From a virus: DNA of 64,000 nt. The notes below the pieces were generated by a model that searched no databases, had not been told where the DNA came from, and was given only the letters and a program-made list of their open reading frames with translations. The stretch covers positions 1 to 64,000 of IMG/VR virus record IMGVR_UViG_3300021962_000084, one strand, 5' to 3'. Position 1 is the first letter of the stretch. Every line of letters starts with the position of its first letter. This document shows positions 53,536 through 61,282 of this stretch, one piece after another. The position numbers and the translations under genes are program-made.

Positions 53536-56117
53536 TGGGTAGAAGTATAGAAGACTTATTTAAGAAGAAAATTTTACAAAATGGGCAAACTGCTCAAGTA
53601 AAATATGATATTCGTAATAGTAAAGATGCACCGATAACACCAGCTATTGGAGGATTAAATCTTTCATTTAAAGCAGCTACTGAAGTAAGAAGAAAGTTAT
53701 CAACAAGGATAGGTGAAAGTAGATTAGAACAGGAAGTAACAGGTGTAAGAATTATCAATAAACTATCAGCTCCTATAATTTATGGAACTGCAATTACTAA
53801 ATTGACAACTCAAAAGACAGATATGGTTGTCTTTATGAAAGATTCTGTAAATCCAGAAGGAGTATCTTCTGGTGGTTTGGTAGGTGGTACTATACAAAAA
53901 ATAAAACAAATTGGTGAAAACGCACTAACTACACTTGGGGTAAAACTACCAGGTGATATTATTCCAAGCAAAATTGTAATAAATTCTGATTTTAAAGGTA
54001 GTAGTGAACCAGATATAATGATAACCCTTGCTAAAATTAGAAATGATGCAAAGGGAAATTTTGTAGGAAACTTATTAAAAAATAGTTTAAGAGGTACTCC
54101 TAAGCAAATTGGAAATGCAATTGTAGGAAATTTAGTAGAAAGTGGAAAAAATGCTTTACGTGATTTATTATTTGGTTCACCAAATCCAACTACTCAAAAC
54201 TTAGCAAGAAATAATAATGGTTCTGGATTATACTCAAGTGCTAAAAATTATTCAACAACTATTGATTTAAAAAATACCGATGTAAATTTAAGGTATGATT
54301 TATCAACATTATATAAATTAATTGAAGAAGGAAAGGTATCCCCTCCAAGTGTAGCGCAAGCACAAGTAAATAAGCTATCCCAACCAGTACCACCGGTTAG
54401 TTCCGAAATTAAAACACCATTTGGAAATTTAAATAATCCGTTTGCTAAATTCCAAAACAAGTTTAAAGAACAAAAAGAAAATGTTGTAGGTAAATTAGCT
54501 GGAGCTAGAAAATTGGGTCAACAAGCTATATCAAACGGCACATCAAAAATAGGTTCACTTAATATACCTGGAGTAAAAATTCCAAATATAAATTTAGGTG
54601 ATGGGGTATCCGTACCATCGGCATCTCCTATTATATCAAATGCAGAACAATCTACAATTACCTATTCTGGAACTGTTGATGAAACTCAAGATGATATAGC
54701 TTTAAGAAATGATTTATCATCTGTATTGATGAATTTGGATGAAGCATCTCAAAGATTGAAATTTAATGTTGGTACTGGTGTTCCTGTTGATAGACGTGCA
54801 TTTTCTAAATCATATTCTCAAATTAAAAATTTCGAAGTAAATCCAAAAGTAACTTTAAAAACTAAATTGGGTATTGAATCATCTGAAAGAATGGATTTTT
54901 TGAATGAAAAAACCCAATATACACCAAATAAAGGAACTAGTTTACAATTAGCAGATGGTACTGTTTTGGATGATTATGATTTTGTTACATTAAAGTTCAG
55001 GTCATTATCATCTGGCCTTGCTGTAAATTTTAGAGCAACTATTACTGGATTAAGTGAATCAACAACACCATCTTGGGATAGTGCACAATTTATTGGTTCT
55101 CCATTTAAATACTACACTTATAGTGGTATTGAAAGAAGTGTAACATTTAATTTTAAAGTTTACTCAACAACACCATTACAACACGTTGCTGCATGGCAGA
55201 GATTAAACTTTCTAACATCGTTAGCATATCCACAAGGTTATGCTGGTGGTATTGGTGTTAGGGCACCATTCTTACAATTTACTTTGGGAAATATGTATAA
55301 AGATAGGGCTTGCTATATTGATAGTTTAAGTTATGGGATTGACGATAATACTCCTTGGCATGTTGGATTTACTGAAGCATCTGGTTTAGCGGATGATTCT
55401 AAATTTAATATTAATGGAGAAGAAACTTCATTAGATAATTACATATTACCAAAAATTGTTGATGTATCCATTACTCTTAAACTTGTTGAGCAGAGAAGTA
55501 ATACTGAAGCTGGGTATCTATATGGATTTGATAAGTTACCAAGAGTTAATATAAATAGTAAACTACTTAGTCAAGAACAAACATCTAAGAATTCTCAAAT
55601 AGCTGGTAATATTAACAACGCTAATGGAATATTAGCAAATTCAATAGCAGATAATCCAAAAACAGAAAATAATAAGGAATTAACAAACGCAGCTTCACAA
55701 ACAAGCTTAATACCTGCATCTGCGGCTAATAGAATAACTTCTGTAATTGCTGGTGGAGCTTCTTCAACTAATATTGGTTTCTTAGGATTATCAAGTAATT
55801 TTAAAGCACCTAATGGTGGTATAAATCCTATTGCTGGTATTGCTCCATTTAAAACATCATTCGAGCCATTCAAAGCTAATAATTTTGGAAATTTCTCATC
55901 TGTTAAATTTAAGAGTTTCGATAGTATCTTTAATACACCAACAACTGCTGCAGCATCATCTGGTGTTCCAACAGCTGGTGGATTAAAGGTAAATCCACCA
56001 CTTCTAATGCCAGAACAACCTGCGTTTTCAACAGCAAATCTTATGAATAATTTAAATTTCAATACATCTAAATTAGGTGCTGATAAATTTAAAATACCAT
56101 TCAAATTGGGAGGATAA
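53535..56117 (+). CDS. Baseplate tail-tube cap/initiator protein (gp48/gp54-like position), 860 aa
   Basis: Residues about 473-660 hold the recognisable core: DYDFVTLKFRSLSSGLAVNF, RATITGLSESTTPSWDSAQF, IGSPFKYYTYSGIERSVTF, then LQHVAAWQRLNFLTSLAYP and a segment on APFLQFTLGNMYKDRACYID. This is the tube-like beta fold of proteins on which tail tube assembly starts, corresponding to gp48/gp54 in T4 (inferred from pattern and from the place between tape measure and gp53). The first 430 residues are poorly conserved and rich in Asn/Lys, with GVKIPNINLGDGVSVPS-type linkers. The last 200 are low-complexity Asn/Ala/Pro. The protein is much longer than T4 gp48 (364) or gp54 (320), so it may carry extra hub functions. 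Confidence 0.72.
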   Translation: MGRSIEDLFKKKILQNGQTAQVKYDIRNSKDAPITPAIGGLNLSFKAATEVRRKLSTRIGESRLEQEVTGVRIINKLSAPIIYGTAITKLTTQKTDMVVFMKDSVNPEGVSSGGLVGGTIQKIKQIGENALTTLGVKLPGDIIPSKIVINSDFKGSSEPDIMITLAKIRNDAKGNFVGNLLKNSLRGTPKQIGNAIVGNLVESGKNALRDLLFGSPNPTTQNLARNNNGSGLYSSAKNYSTTIDLKNTDVNLRYDLSTLYKLIEEGKVSPPSVAQAQVNKLSQPVPPVSSEIKTPFGNLNNPFAKFQNKFKEQKENVVGKLAGARKLGQQAISNGTSKIGSLNIPGVKIPNINLGDGVSVPSASPIISNAEQSTITYSGTVDETQDDIALRNDLSSVLMNLDEASQRLKFNVGTGVPVDRRAFSKSYSQIKNFEVNPKVTLKTKLGIESSERMDFLNEKTQYTPNKGTSLQLADGTVLDDYDFVTLKFRSLSSGLAVNFRATITGLSESTTPSWDSAQFIGSPFKYYTYSGIERSVTFNFKVYSTTPLQHVAAWQRLNFLTSLAYPQGYAGGIGVRAPFLQFTLGNMYKDRACYIDSLSYGIDDNTPWHVGFTEASGLADDSKFNINGEETSLDNYILPKIVDVSITLKLVEQRSNTEAGYLYGFDKLPRVNINSKLLSQEQTSKNSQIAGNINNANGILANSIADNPKTENNKELTNAASQTSLIPASAANRITSVIAGGASSTNIGFLGLSSNFKAPNGGINPIAGIAPFKTSFEPFKANNFGNFSSVKFKSFDSIFNTPTTAAASSGVPTAGGLKVNPPLLMPEQPAFSTANLMNNLNFNTSKLGADKFKIPFKLGG

Positions 56118-56141
56118 TTATTTTAAATTATATTTAATAAT

Positions 56142-56432
56142 ATGGATAGTAGATATGAAAATAATGAAAAGAAAAAAACTTTTGATGGTAAAGAGGTTTT
56201 AAGAAGTAGAATATATCCCAATATACCATTGAGAGATGATGATATATATGTAATGACGGAAACTGGAGACCGTTTGGATACCTTAGCTTGGCAATATTAT
56301 GAGAACCCAACTTTTTGGTGGATTATAGCAGCAGCTAATAATATACACGATGCTCCATTAGGATTAAAAGATGGAACAATATTAAGAATACCACAAAACT
56401 ATTTAGCAATATTAACAGAATTTTCAAATTAA
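56142..56432 (+). CDS. Baseplate wedge protein, gp53-like LysM-type
   Basis: A 96-residue protein. The pattern is that of gp53/LysM-like baseplate proteins: RSRIYPNIPLRDDDIYVMT, ETGDRLDTLAWQYYENPTF, WWIIAAANNIHDAPLGL, and DGTILRIPQNY. The elements 'GDRLD.LA..YY....WWIIA.AN' and the terminal 'G..LRIP' are decisive. The family binds at the baseplate centre and links wedges. It follows the tube-initiator gene by 24 bases and precedes the hub gene by 3. T4 gp53 is longer (196 residues); this short form matches those of many other contractile tails. Confidence 0.88.
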   Translation: MDSRYENNEKKKTFDGKEVLRSRIYPNIPLRDDDIYVMTETGDRLDTLAWQYYENPTFWWIIAAANNIHDAPLGLKDGTILRIPQNYLAILTEFSN

Positions 56433-56435
56433 TTT

Positions 56436-59087
56436 ATGTCAGCATTTCCATATTTTTCAAATATAGCACCACATGTACAGGCCGAATTAGCAAGAAGAAA
56501 AGATGATTTGGTTTATGTATCACGTCTAAATTGCTGGGTACGTGCATCATCTGGAGTTGGAGCAGGTCTAATGATTTATTCCAACCCTGATTTTCAATTG
56601 TTTAAAGCAATGGGAAGTACAGGTACATCAATCTATGGTAATAATACTAGCAGTGGTACAATTGGTGTAAGATGGGATGGAACAACAGCTGTTAATGCAT
56701 CTGGTGACTTTTGGGGATTTAGACCACCACCTATAATAACATCAATTCAAATAGATGAAGGTGCTGGTTCTCTATCTAGAAAAGCAGAATTTTCAATTAC
56801 TGCATATACAAAAGCACAATTAAATACCTTATGTAAGTATTTTTTAGAACCAGGCTATACTATTTTTTTGGAGTTTGGGTGGAACACTAGAGCAGGTGTT
56901 AGCGCATATAAACCAAATTTAAGTGCTGGATATGTAGGTGCGTTTCAATCGTTCGACCTTGTCAATAGAGCAAGAAAAAATACAAACGGACATTATGATA
57001 ACTATTTAGGATTTATTACTGGTGGTAGTATTGCTATGAATGGAGATACATGGACAATGAATGTAAAATGTACAGGATTCACAGAGCTCCCAGCATTTTT
57101 AAATGCAGCAGATAGTTCAGAGGCTGTTGAAAAAAACGAAGAACCAGTTGGACAATATTTTAAACCAACTGCAGTTAATGCAGAAACTGATTTGGGTAGA
57201 AAACGATTTATGATGGCATTTAATAGATTACCATCAAATAAACAAAGTCAAAGAGTTGCAAACTTAATAAACGATAAAACTGTTGCTAACTTTAAAAATT
57301 TTATTAATGTTGATGAAAATGTAAAGGAAAATATAAATGATACAACTACTGGTACTGAAATTTTTGGATTTTCTATAAATGATGAAGAAGTAAAATCGGA
57401 AGATAAGAATTTTGAAGTTCCATCTGGTACACGCCTAATAGGTGATGAATCCTTTATAAGATTTGGCACCCTAATGAAAATAATAAATACAATTGGGGCT
57501 GAGGGATTCTATATTGGACAGACATTGGTAAAAAACCACGTAAACACAGAAAATACAGTATGTTCTGCTTTTAAGCTAATGTTTTCTACAGATAAAAGCA
57601 AATTGTTCATACCGAATAATAAAGCACCATTCTTTTCTGTATTTACTGCAGCAACCACCGATACTACAAGTGTAGATACAAAAAGGCCGAATCCATGTAA
57701 TATAGAAGATATATATTTTCCATCCCCAACACCAATTATAGCAGGTGTAGCTGATAAAAAGTCAATACAATTTGTGGGACCTGATATGAATGGTGTTAGT
57801 AAGGATGCGTTTGAATGGGGACTTTTAGATAATCTTTATGTAAATATGGATTTTGTTAAAGGTATTTTAGAAACAAAAAACTTTTTAGTTAAAGATGCAT
57901 TATTTCAAATTCTAAATGGGATGTCATCCGCAGCCGGAGGTATTTGGGATTTTCAAATCCAAGAATCAAGCACAAAATCAGGAGGGTCTACTGAATTAAC
58001 TGTTGTGGATATGAACTTTATACCAAAGGGAGATGGTGGGATGGCCATATTGGATGTGGTTGGTGTTAGTTCTGTCTTTATGGATGCTAATTTGGATTTA
58101 GAAATTAGTGGAATGAAGATGAATCAGGTAATAGCTAAACGTTTGAATTATACCGCTAACTCAAGTTCAAGTCCTGTTGATGTAGATGGAAATAAAGGAC
58201 TATTTACTAATGAACCTGATTTAGTTTTACAATCTATAAAAAAAAGTAATGCAAAGACGGCACCTGTTCAAGTAAAGACAGAAACTCCCCCAACAACCCC
58301 ACCGGGTCCAACAGCTGCTGAAGTGGCGGCAAAGGCAAAGGATGTACTTGTTGACCAAACATTCGCAGCTAATGCAAAAGATAGAAATGTTGTGGGTAAT
58401 TTTGTAAATGCAAACGCCAATTTACTTTCTGGTGCAGGAAATACGATTGCAGCTGGATTCTTTTCATTATTTGGTAATGAAGCAGAAGCACAAAAATATC
58501 AGGCGGCAGCTGCTGAAGATTTTGCACAAGCCAACGAATCTCACAATGAAGCAGTAAATGATAGTAAAACTTTTATATCTAATGCAGGTGATACTTTAGT
58601 TCAAGCAGGTGAGGTGATAGCAGATGCAACTGGTGCCACTGCACTTTATGAAATGTATAAAAAATGGTCAGATAAAGAAGAAGCCAAAGAAAAAAACTTT
58701 CAACAATTTTTGGATAAATTAGGTGCATATCCAAGAGTAAATATTACTTCAACCGATGCTGTTGGTGGTGACGGTGTTAATTTAGAAAGTATTTGTTATT
58801 TAGCTTGTTATAATGACCAATTAACATTTGAATCTTTCAAAAACGGATATGATAAAGCAGTAAAAAACAGCGGTGTAAGTATATCTGCGTTAATGCCAAT
58901 TAAATTTAGTTTTACTGTTCATGGTGTAAGTGGTATTAAAAGAGGTGATAAATTTAAAGTAAGGGGAATTCCAACTCAATATGAAACGGGAGGATTCTTT
59001 CAGGTAACAGCAGTTAAACAGGTTATTGAAGGACAGATGTGGAAAACAGAAGTCGAAGGACAATTTAGATTAGCAAGAAAATCATAA
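56436..59087 (+). CDS. Baseplate hub protein (gp27-like role), 883 aa
   Basis: The N-terminal half has the features of hub proteins: FWGFRPPPIITSIQIDEG, LSRKAEFSITAYTKAQLNTL, and YFLEPGYTIFLEFGWNT, then GFITGGSIAMNGDTWTMNVK. The C-terminus closes the fold with LMPIKFSFTVHGVSGIKRGD, KFKVRGIPTQYETGGFFQV and QMWKTEVEGQFRLARKS. Between them is a variable Ala-rich helical insertion (about residues 615-770). The protein is expected to form the trimeric ring under the tube and to hold the spike (family role, inferred). No lysozyme or other enzyme domain is visible. The spike gene itself is not identified in the window. Confidence 0.78.
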   Translation: MSAFPYFSNIAPHVQAELARRKDDLVYVSRLNCWVRASSGVGAGLMIYSNPDFQLFKAMGSTGTSIYGNNTSSGTIGVRWDGTTAVNASGDFWGFRPPPIITSIQIDEGAGSLSRKAEFSITAYTKAQLNTLCKYFLEPGYTIFLEFGWNTRAGVSAYKPNLSAGYVGAFQSFDLVNRARKNTNGHYDNYLGFITGGSIAMNGDTWTMNVKCTGFTELPAFLNAADSSEAVEKNEEPVGQYFKPTAVNAETDLGRKRFMMAFNRLPSNKQSQRVANLINDKTVANFKNFINVDENVKENINDTTTGTEIFGFSINDEEVKSEDKNFEVPSGTRLIGDESFIRFGTLMKIINTIGAEGFYIGQTLVKNHVNTENTVCSAFKLMFSTDKSKLFIPNNKAPFFSVFTAATTDTTSVDTKRPNPCNIEDIYFPSPTPIIAGVADKKSIQFVGPDMNGVSKDAFEWGLLDNLYVNMDFVKGILETKNFLVKDALFQILNGMSSAAGGIWDFQIQESSTKSGGSTELTVVDMNFIPKGDGGMAILDVVGVSSVFMDANLDLEISGMKMNQVIAKRLNYTANSSSSPVDVDGNKGLFTNEPDLVLQSIKKSNAKTAPVQVKTETPPTTPPGPTAAEVAAKAKDVLVDQTFAANAKDRNVVGNFVNANANLLSGAGNTIAAGFFSLFGNEAEAQKYQAAAAEDFAQANESHNEAVNDSKTFISNAGDTLVQAGEVIADATGATALYEMYKKWSDKEEAKEKNFQQFLDKLGAYPRVNITSTDAVGGDGVNLESICYLACYNDQLTFESFKNGYDKAVKNSGVSISALMPIKFSFTVHGVSGIKRGDKFKVRGIPTQYETGGFFQVTAVKQVIEGQMWKTEVEGQFRLARKS

Positions 59088-59090
59088 GCT

Positions 59091-59480
59091 ATGTCATACT
59101 TTATACCATTAAAAAACACTTATAGATATGCATCTGTAGCGAAATTGGGACAAGAATTTAGTCCTAAAAAAATAGCAGCACATATCCCAACACCACAAGA
59201 TGTTGATTATCAGCGTGGCTATATAGTAAGATATTTTATACAAAAAGCAAATGATAAAGATTCTAAAATCTTTGAAGTTGATGAATATGGTTTTGCAAAA
59301 TTTATAAACTCACCATTTTATATTGCGGTTGAAATTGATTGGAGATTGGCAGGGCCTACCGATGAAATTAGACAATCTAATATGAAATCTATAAATTTTG
59401 TAAAAAAACAAATGCCTGCTTTAAAAATGTATTTGGTAAATTACCTTCAATTTTCAAAAAATAATTTGGAATTGTTATAA
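59091..59480 (+). CDS. Baseplate-associated protein of unknown function, 129 aa
   Basis: No family recognised with confidence. Visible parts: an N-terminal LKNTYRYASVAKLGQEFSP, the middle DYQRGYIVRYFIQKANDKDS with EVDEYGFAKFINSPFYIAVE, and a helical C-terminus EIRQSNMKSINFVKKQMPAL. Because it starts 3 bases after the hub gene, it is translated with it and is probably a baseplate part. It is the last gene of the tail operon. Its 3' end contains the -33 TTTG of the tmRNA promoter. Confidence 0.7.
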   Translation: MSYFIPLKNTYRYASVAKLGQEFSPKKIAAHIPTPQDVDYQRGYIVRYFIQKANDKDSKIFEVDEYGFAKFINSPFYIAVEIDWRLAGPTDEIRQSNMKSINFVKKQMPALKMYLVNYLQFSKNNLELL

Positions 59481-59496
59481 AAGTTTCGTATATTTG
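59465..59496 (+). promoter_or_regulatory. Bacteroidota-type promoter of the tmRNA
   Basis: TTTG (59465-59468), then exactly 20 bases, then TATATTTG (59489-59496). This is the known consensus of the main sigma factor in Bacteroidota (TTTG, 19-21 bases, TAnnTTTG). The tmRNA starts 14 bases after the last G. Confidence 0.75.
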
Positions 59497-59504
59497 TATT
59501 TATA
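59497..59504 (+). promoter_or_regulatory. Candidate phage late promoter at the tmRNA (TATTTATA)
   Basis: The octamer ends 6 bases before the first G of the tmRNA, the spacing expected of a -10 element. It adjoins the host-type promoter. Confidence 0.55.
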
Positions 59505-59510
59505 AAGTAT

Positions 59511-59902
59511 GGGGATGTGATGGCATTTGATTGCAATGCGAATAGTAGTATCACACGTAGTGGGATGGGTTCTCTCACCACTTTAATCTCGGAATCAAAC
59601 AATAACCGACGTAGAATTATCTACTTGGAACTTCGAAGATGCTATGGCATTTGTAGGAGCTTACGATTACGCTGTAGCAGCCTAATCTCCTCCCGCATCA
59701 CTCGTGGGATTTAAATAGAAGTGAACAAACCGGAGCATTACTTATCGGCTCCCTAAAACTGATAGGTTGGTGGAAACGCTGAACTAACCATTCGGCCCCA
59801 ATTATTTTGGAAAGTTAATAAGATTAAACTTTATCCTAAACGTGTAATTCGTTGGTATTACGATTACTTTGTAAGACACGGGTTCGAATCCCGTCATCTC
59901 CA
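59511..59902 (+). ncRNA. ssrA: Transfer-messenger RNA (tmRNA)
   Basis: A 392-base one-piece tmRNA, the ribosome-rescue RNA that acts as tRNA-Ala and then as a short mRNA for a degradation tag. The 5' GGGGATG (59511-59517) pairs with CATCTCC (59895-59901) to form a 7-bp acceptor stem; the discriminator is A59902, and CCA is not encoded. The T arm is ACGGG-TTCGAAT-CCCGT (59878-59894). Helix P2 is seen as GTAGTATC (59545-59552) with GGTATTAC (59854-59861) and ACACG (59553-59557) with CGTGT (59841-59845). The D-loop region TGGCATTTGATTGC has the usual tmRNA look. The tag frame ends at the TAA at 59683. Downstream, GGAGC/GCTCC with ACTTATC/GATAGGT forms a plausible pseudoknot. It has its own promoter and terminator. 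Phage-coded tmRNAs are known but uncommon. Confidence 0.9.
59611..59685 (+). other. tmRNA tag reading frame
   Basis: The frame ends in TAA (59683-59685). The coded tag ends AFVGAYDYAVAA. If translation resumes near GAC/GTA (59608-59613), where E. coli would have its resume codon about 90-100 bases from the 5' end, the tag has 24-25 residues. If it resumes at GCA (59647) it has 12. The end is AVAA where most bacterial tags have ALAA. The resume codon cannot be fixed by eye. Confidence 0.6.
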
Positions 59903-59906
59903 CAAC

Positions 59907-59944
59907 AATCCTGAACTACTATTTGGTAGTTTGGGATTTTTTTT
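59907..59944 (+). terminator. Rho-independent terminator of the tmRNA
   Basis: A 14-bp stem (AATCCTGAACTACT with GGTAGTTTGGGATT, three G-U pairs), a 4-base loop ATTT, then a run of T. It begins 5 bases after the tmRNA 3' end. Confidence 0.9.
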
Positions 59945-59953
59945 GTATCTTTG
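59922..59953 (+). promoter_or_regulatory. Bacteroidota-type promoter of the polymerase gene
   Basis: TTTG (59922-59925) lies in the loop of the tmRNA terminator. Exactly 20 bases later is TATCTTTG (59946-59953). The ATG at 59959 is 6 bases after the last G, so transcription should start at or next to the start codon. Confidence 0.75.
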
Positions 59954-59958
59954 TGAAT

Positions 59959-61242
59959 ATGAAAATTGTTGAATCTATTGTAGAATTAAACGAATTGAGA
60001 AATTTGTTGGAAACCGAAGTATCCATTTGGTATCCGATGTGGGTAGATAATGATAAGCACCCACAAAACACTCATATATCGTTTGTATTCATTAGAACCC
60101 AGTCGGACAAGTATATACTACCACAACAACATACAGACGCTGTATCACTCTCTAATGAGGAAATAGAAGGTGTGTTGAATACTGCCGGTGAGAAGTGGGT
60201 ATTCCAAAAGAAAAAGCTACTACAATCTTTTACAAATGTAAGGGAAGGATTGAATGATGTTGATACTGCTCACTTCCTAAAGACAGGTGAGCCAATAGAT
60301 TACCAACAACCACTCCAACACTTAGTAGCACCTTTACTACACAAAGGTTACAAAGAGGACATCATTCAATCCATTCCCATTCTAAAACTTGCGGAAGCAA
60401 TAGAACCACAATTACTTAAACATAGAAACCAAAAGAGTAAAACTTATAATTGGTATAACGATACATTCTTACCTACCCTTTCAGATATTGAACGATATGG
60501 GATTCGGGTCGATGGGAAAAAATTTATTGATAGATGGCCTCAAGCTCACAAACAGCTTTCTCCCCATTCAAAGGTATATACGGAGTACAATCCATTTACG
60601 GTGACGGGAAGACCATCCAATAGACATGGTGGTGTGAACTATGCCGCCCTAAACAAAACCGATGGTAGTAGAGATGTGTTCGTTTCCGATGGGATATTTC
60701 TACAAATGGATTACAACGCATACCACCCACGACTAATTGCTAAGTTGGTTAAGTATGATGCACCGGATGGTAATATGCACCAATGGTTAGCCGAACAATA
60801 TGGATGTAGTGTGGATGAATCGAAGGGAATAACATTCCAACTGCTTTATGGTGGTATTGATGATGAGTTTCGACAAATCCCATACTTTGATAAGGTGGCT
60901 GATTATATTGATAACTTATGGATTGAAACACAAAGGAATGGATACCTCCAAACACCACATAGAATGATACCCCTAAGTTGGATAGAACAACCCAATGCTC
61001 AAAAGGTATTCAACTATCTACTACAAGCGGTAGAAACTGAAATGAATATTGATAAAATGGGAAAGATATTAGAATGCATTAAGGGGAGTGGGATTGAGTT
61101 TTCCCTTTATACCTATGACTCGTTCCTTTTTGATGTTCCGACTGATGTTGATAAAGAATTAATTAAAGGATTGAAGGAAATAATCGAAGAAGGTGGGTTT
61201 CCTATCAAAGCAAGTTGGGGAAAAACATACGGAAAACTCTAA
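59959..61242 (+). CDS. Compact family-A DNA polymerase-like protein, 427 aa
   Basis: The palm/fingers motifs of family-A polymerases are visible: NPFTVTGRPSNR (template-binding TGR), motif A QMDYNAYHPRLIAKL with the catalytic D251, motif B K289-GIT-F293-QLL-Y297-GG, which keeps the K-x3-F-x3-Y order of the O-helix, and motif C YTYDSFLFDV with D387. Departures from E. coli Pol I: the Glu after motif A (E710, which excludes ribonucleotides) is His256, the phosphate-binding Arg before the O-helix Lys is missing, and the HDE triad is YDS. Residues 1-130 could be a worn 3'-5' exonuclease; the DxE motif is not seen. ATG 59959 is chosen because the promoter and terminator lie just upstream. The protein may replicate, repair or prime phage DNA, but activity is not certain. 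Confidence 0.75.
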   Translation: MKIVESIVELNELRNLLETEVSIWYPMWVDNDKHPQNTHISFVFIRTQSDKYILPQQHTDAVSLSNEEIEGVLNTAGEKWVFQKKKLLQSFTNVREGLNDVDTAHFLKTGEPIDYQQPLQHLVAPLLHKGYKEDIIQSIPILKLAEAIEPQLLKHRNQKSKTYNWYNDTFLPTLSDIERYGIRVDGKKFIDRWPQAHKQLSPHSKVYTEYNPFTVTGRPSNRHGGVNYAALNKTDGSRDVFVSDGIFLQMDYNAYHPRLIAKLVKYDAPDGNMHQWLAEQYGCSVDESKGITFQLLYGGIDDEFRQIPYFDKVADYIDNLWIETQRNGYLQTPHRMIPLSWIEQPNAQKVFNYLLQAVETEMNIDKMGKILECIKGSGIEFSLYTYDSFLFDVPTDVDKELIKGLKEIIEEGGFPIKASWGKTYGKL

Positions 61243-61248
61243 AGAACA

Positions 61249-61256
61249 TATTTATA
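61249..61256 (+). promoter_or_regulatory. Candidate phage late promoter (TATTTATA)
   Basis: It lies 7 bases after the polymerase stop codon and 14 or 26 bases before the possible ATGs of the nuclease gene. Confidence 0.45.
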
Positions 61257-61282
61257 GTATATACAAAAACATGCTATATACT

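Noticed and set aside
59517-59714. A 65-codon open frame with many Arg and Ser
   Set aside because: It lies inside the tmRNA and is explained by the structured RNA; it is also out of frame with the tag.
59778-59902. A possible separate tRNA at the 3' part (good T arm)
   Set aside because: The acceptor strand pairs with GGGGATG 380 bases upstream and not with nearby bases, and no anticodon arm is present. It is the tRNA-like half of the tmRNA.
59923-59958. Upstream extension of the polymerase frame
   Set aside because: The extra codons run through the terminator hairpin and the TAnnTTTG box, so they cannot be translated from that promoter.
61193-61282. Upstream extension of the nuclease frame into the polymerase gene
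   Set aside because: It would put about 30 hydrophilic residues before a clear signal peptide and would overlap the polymerase end.
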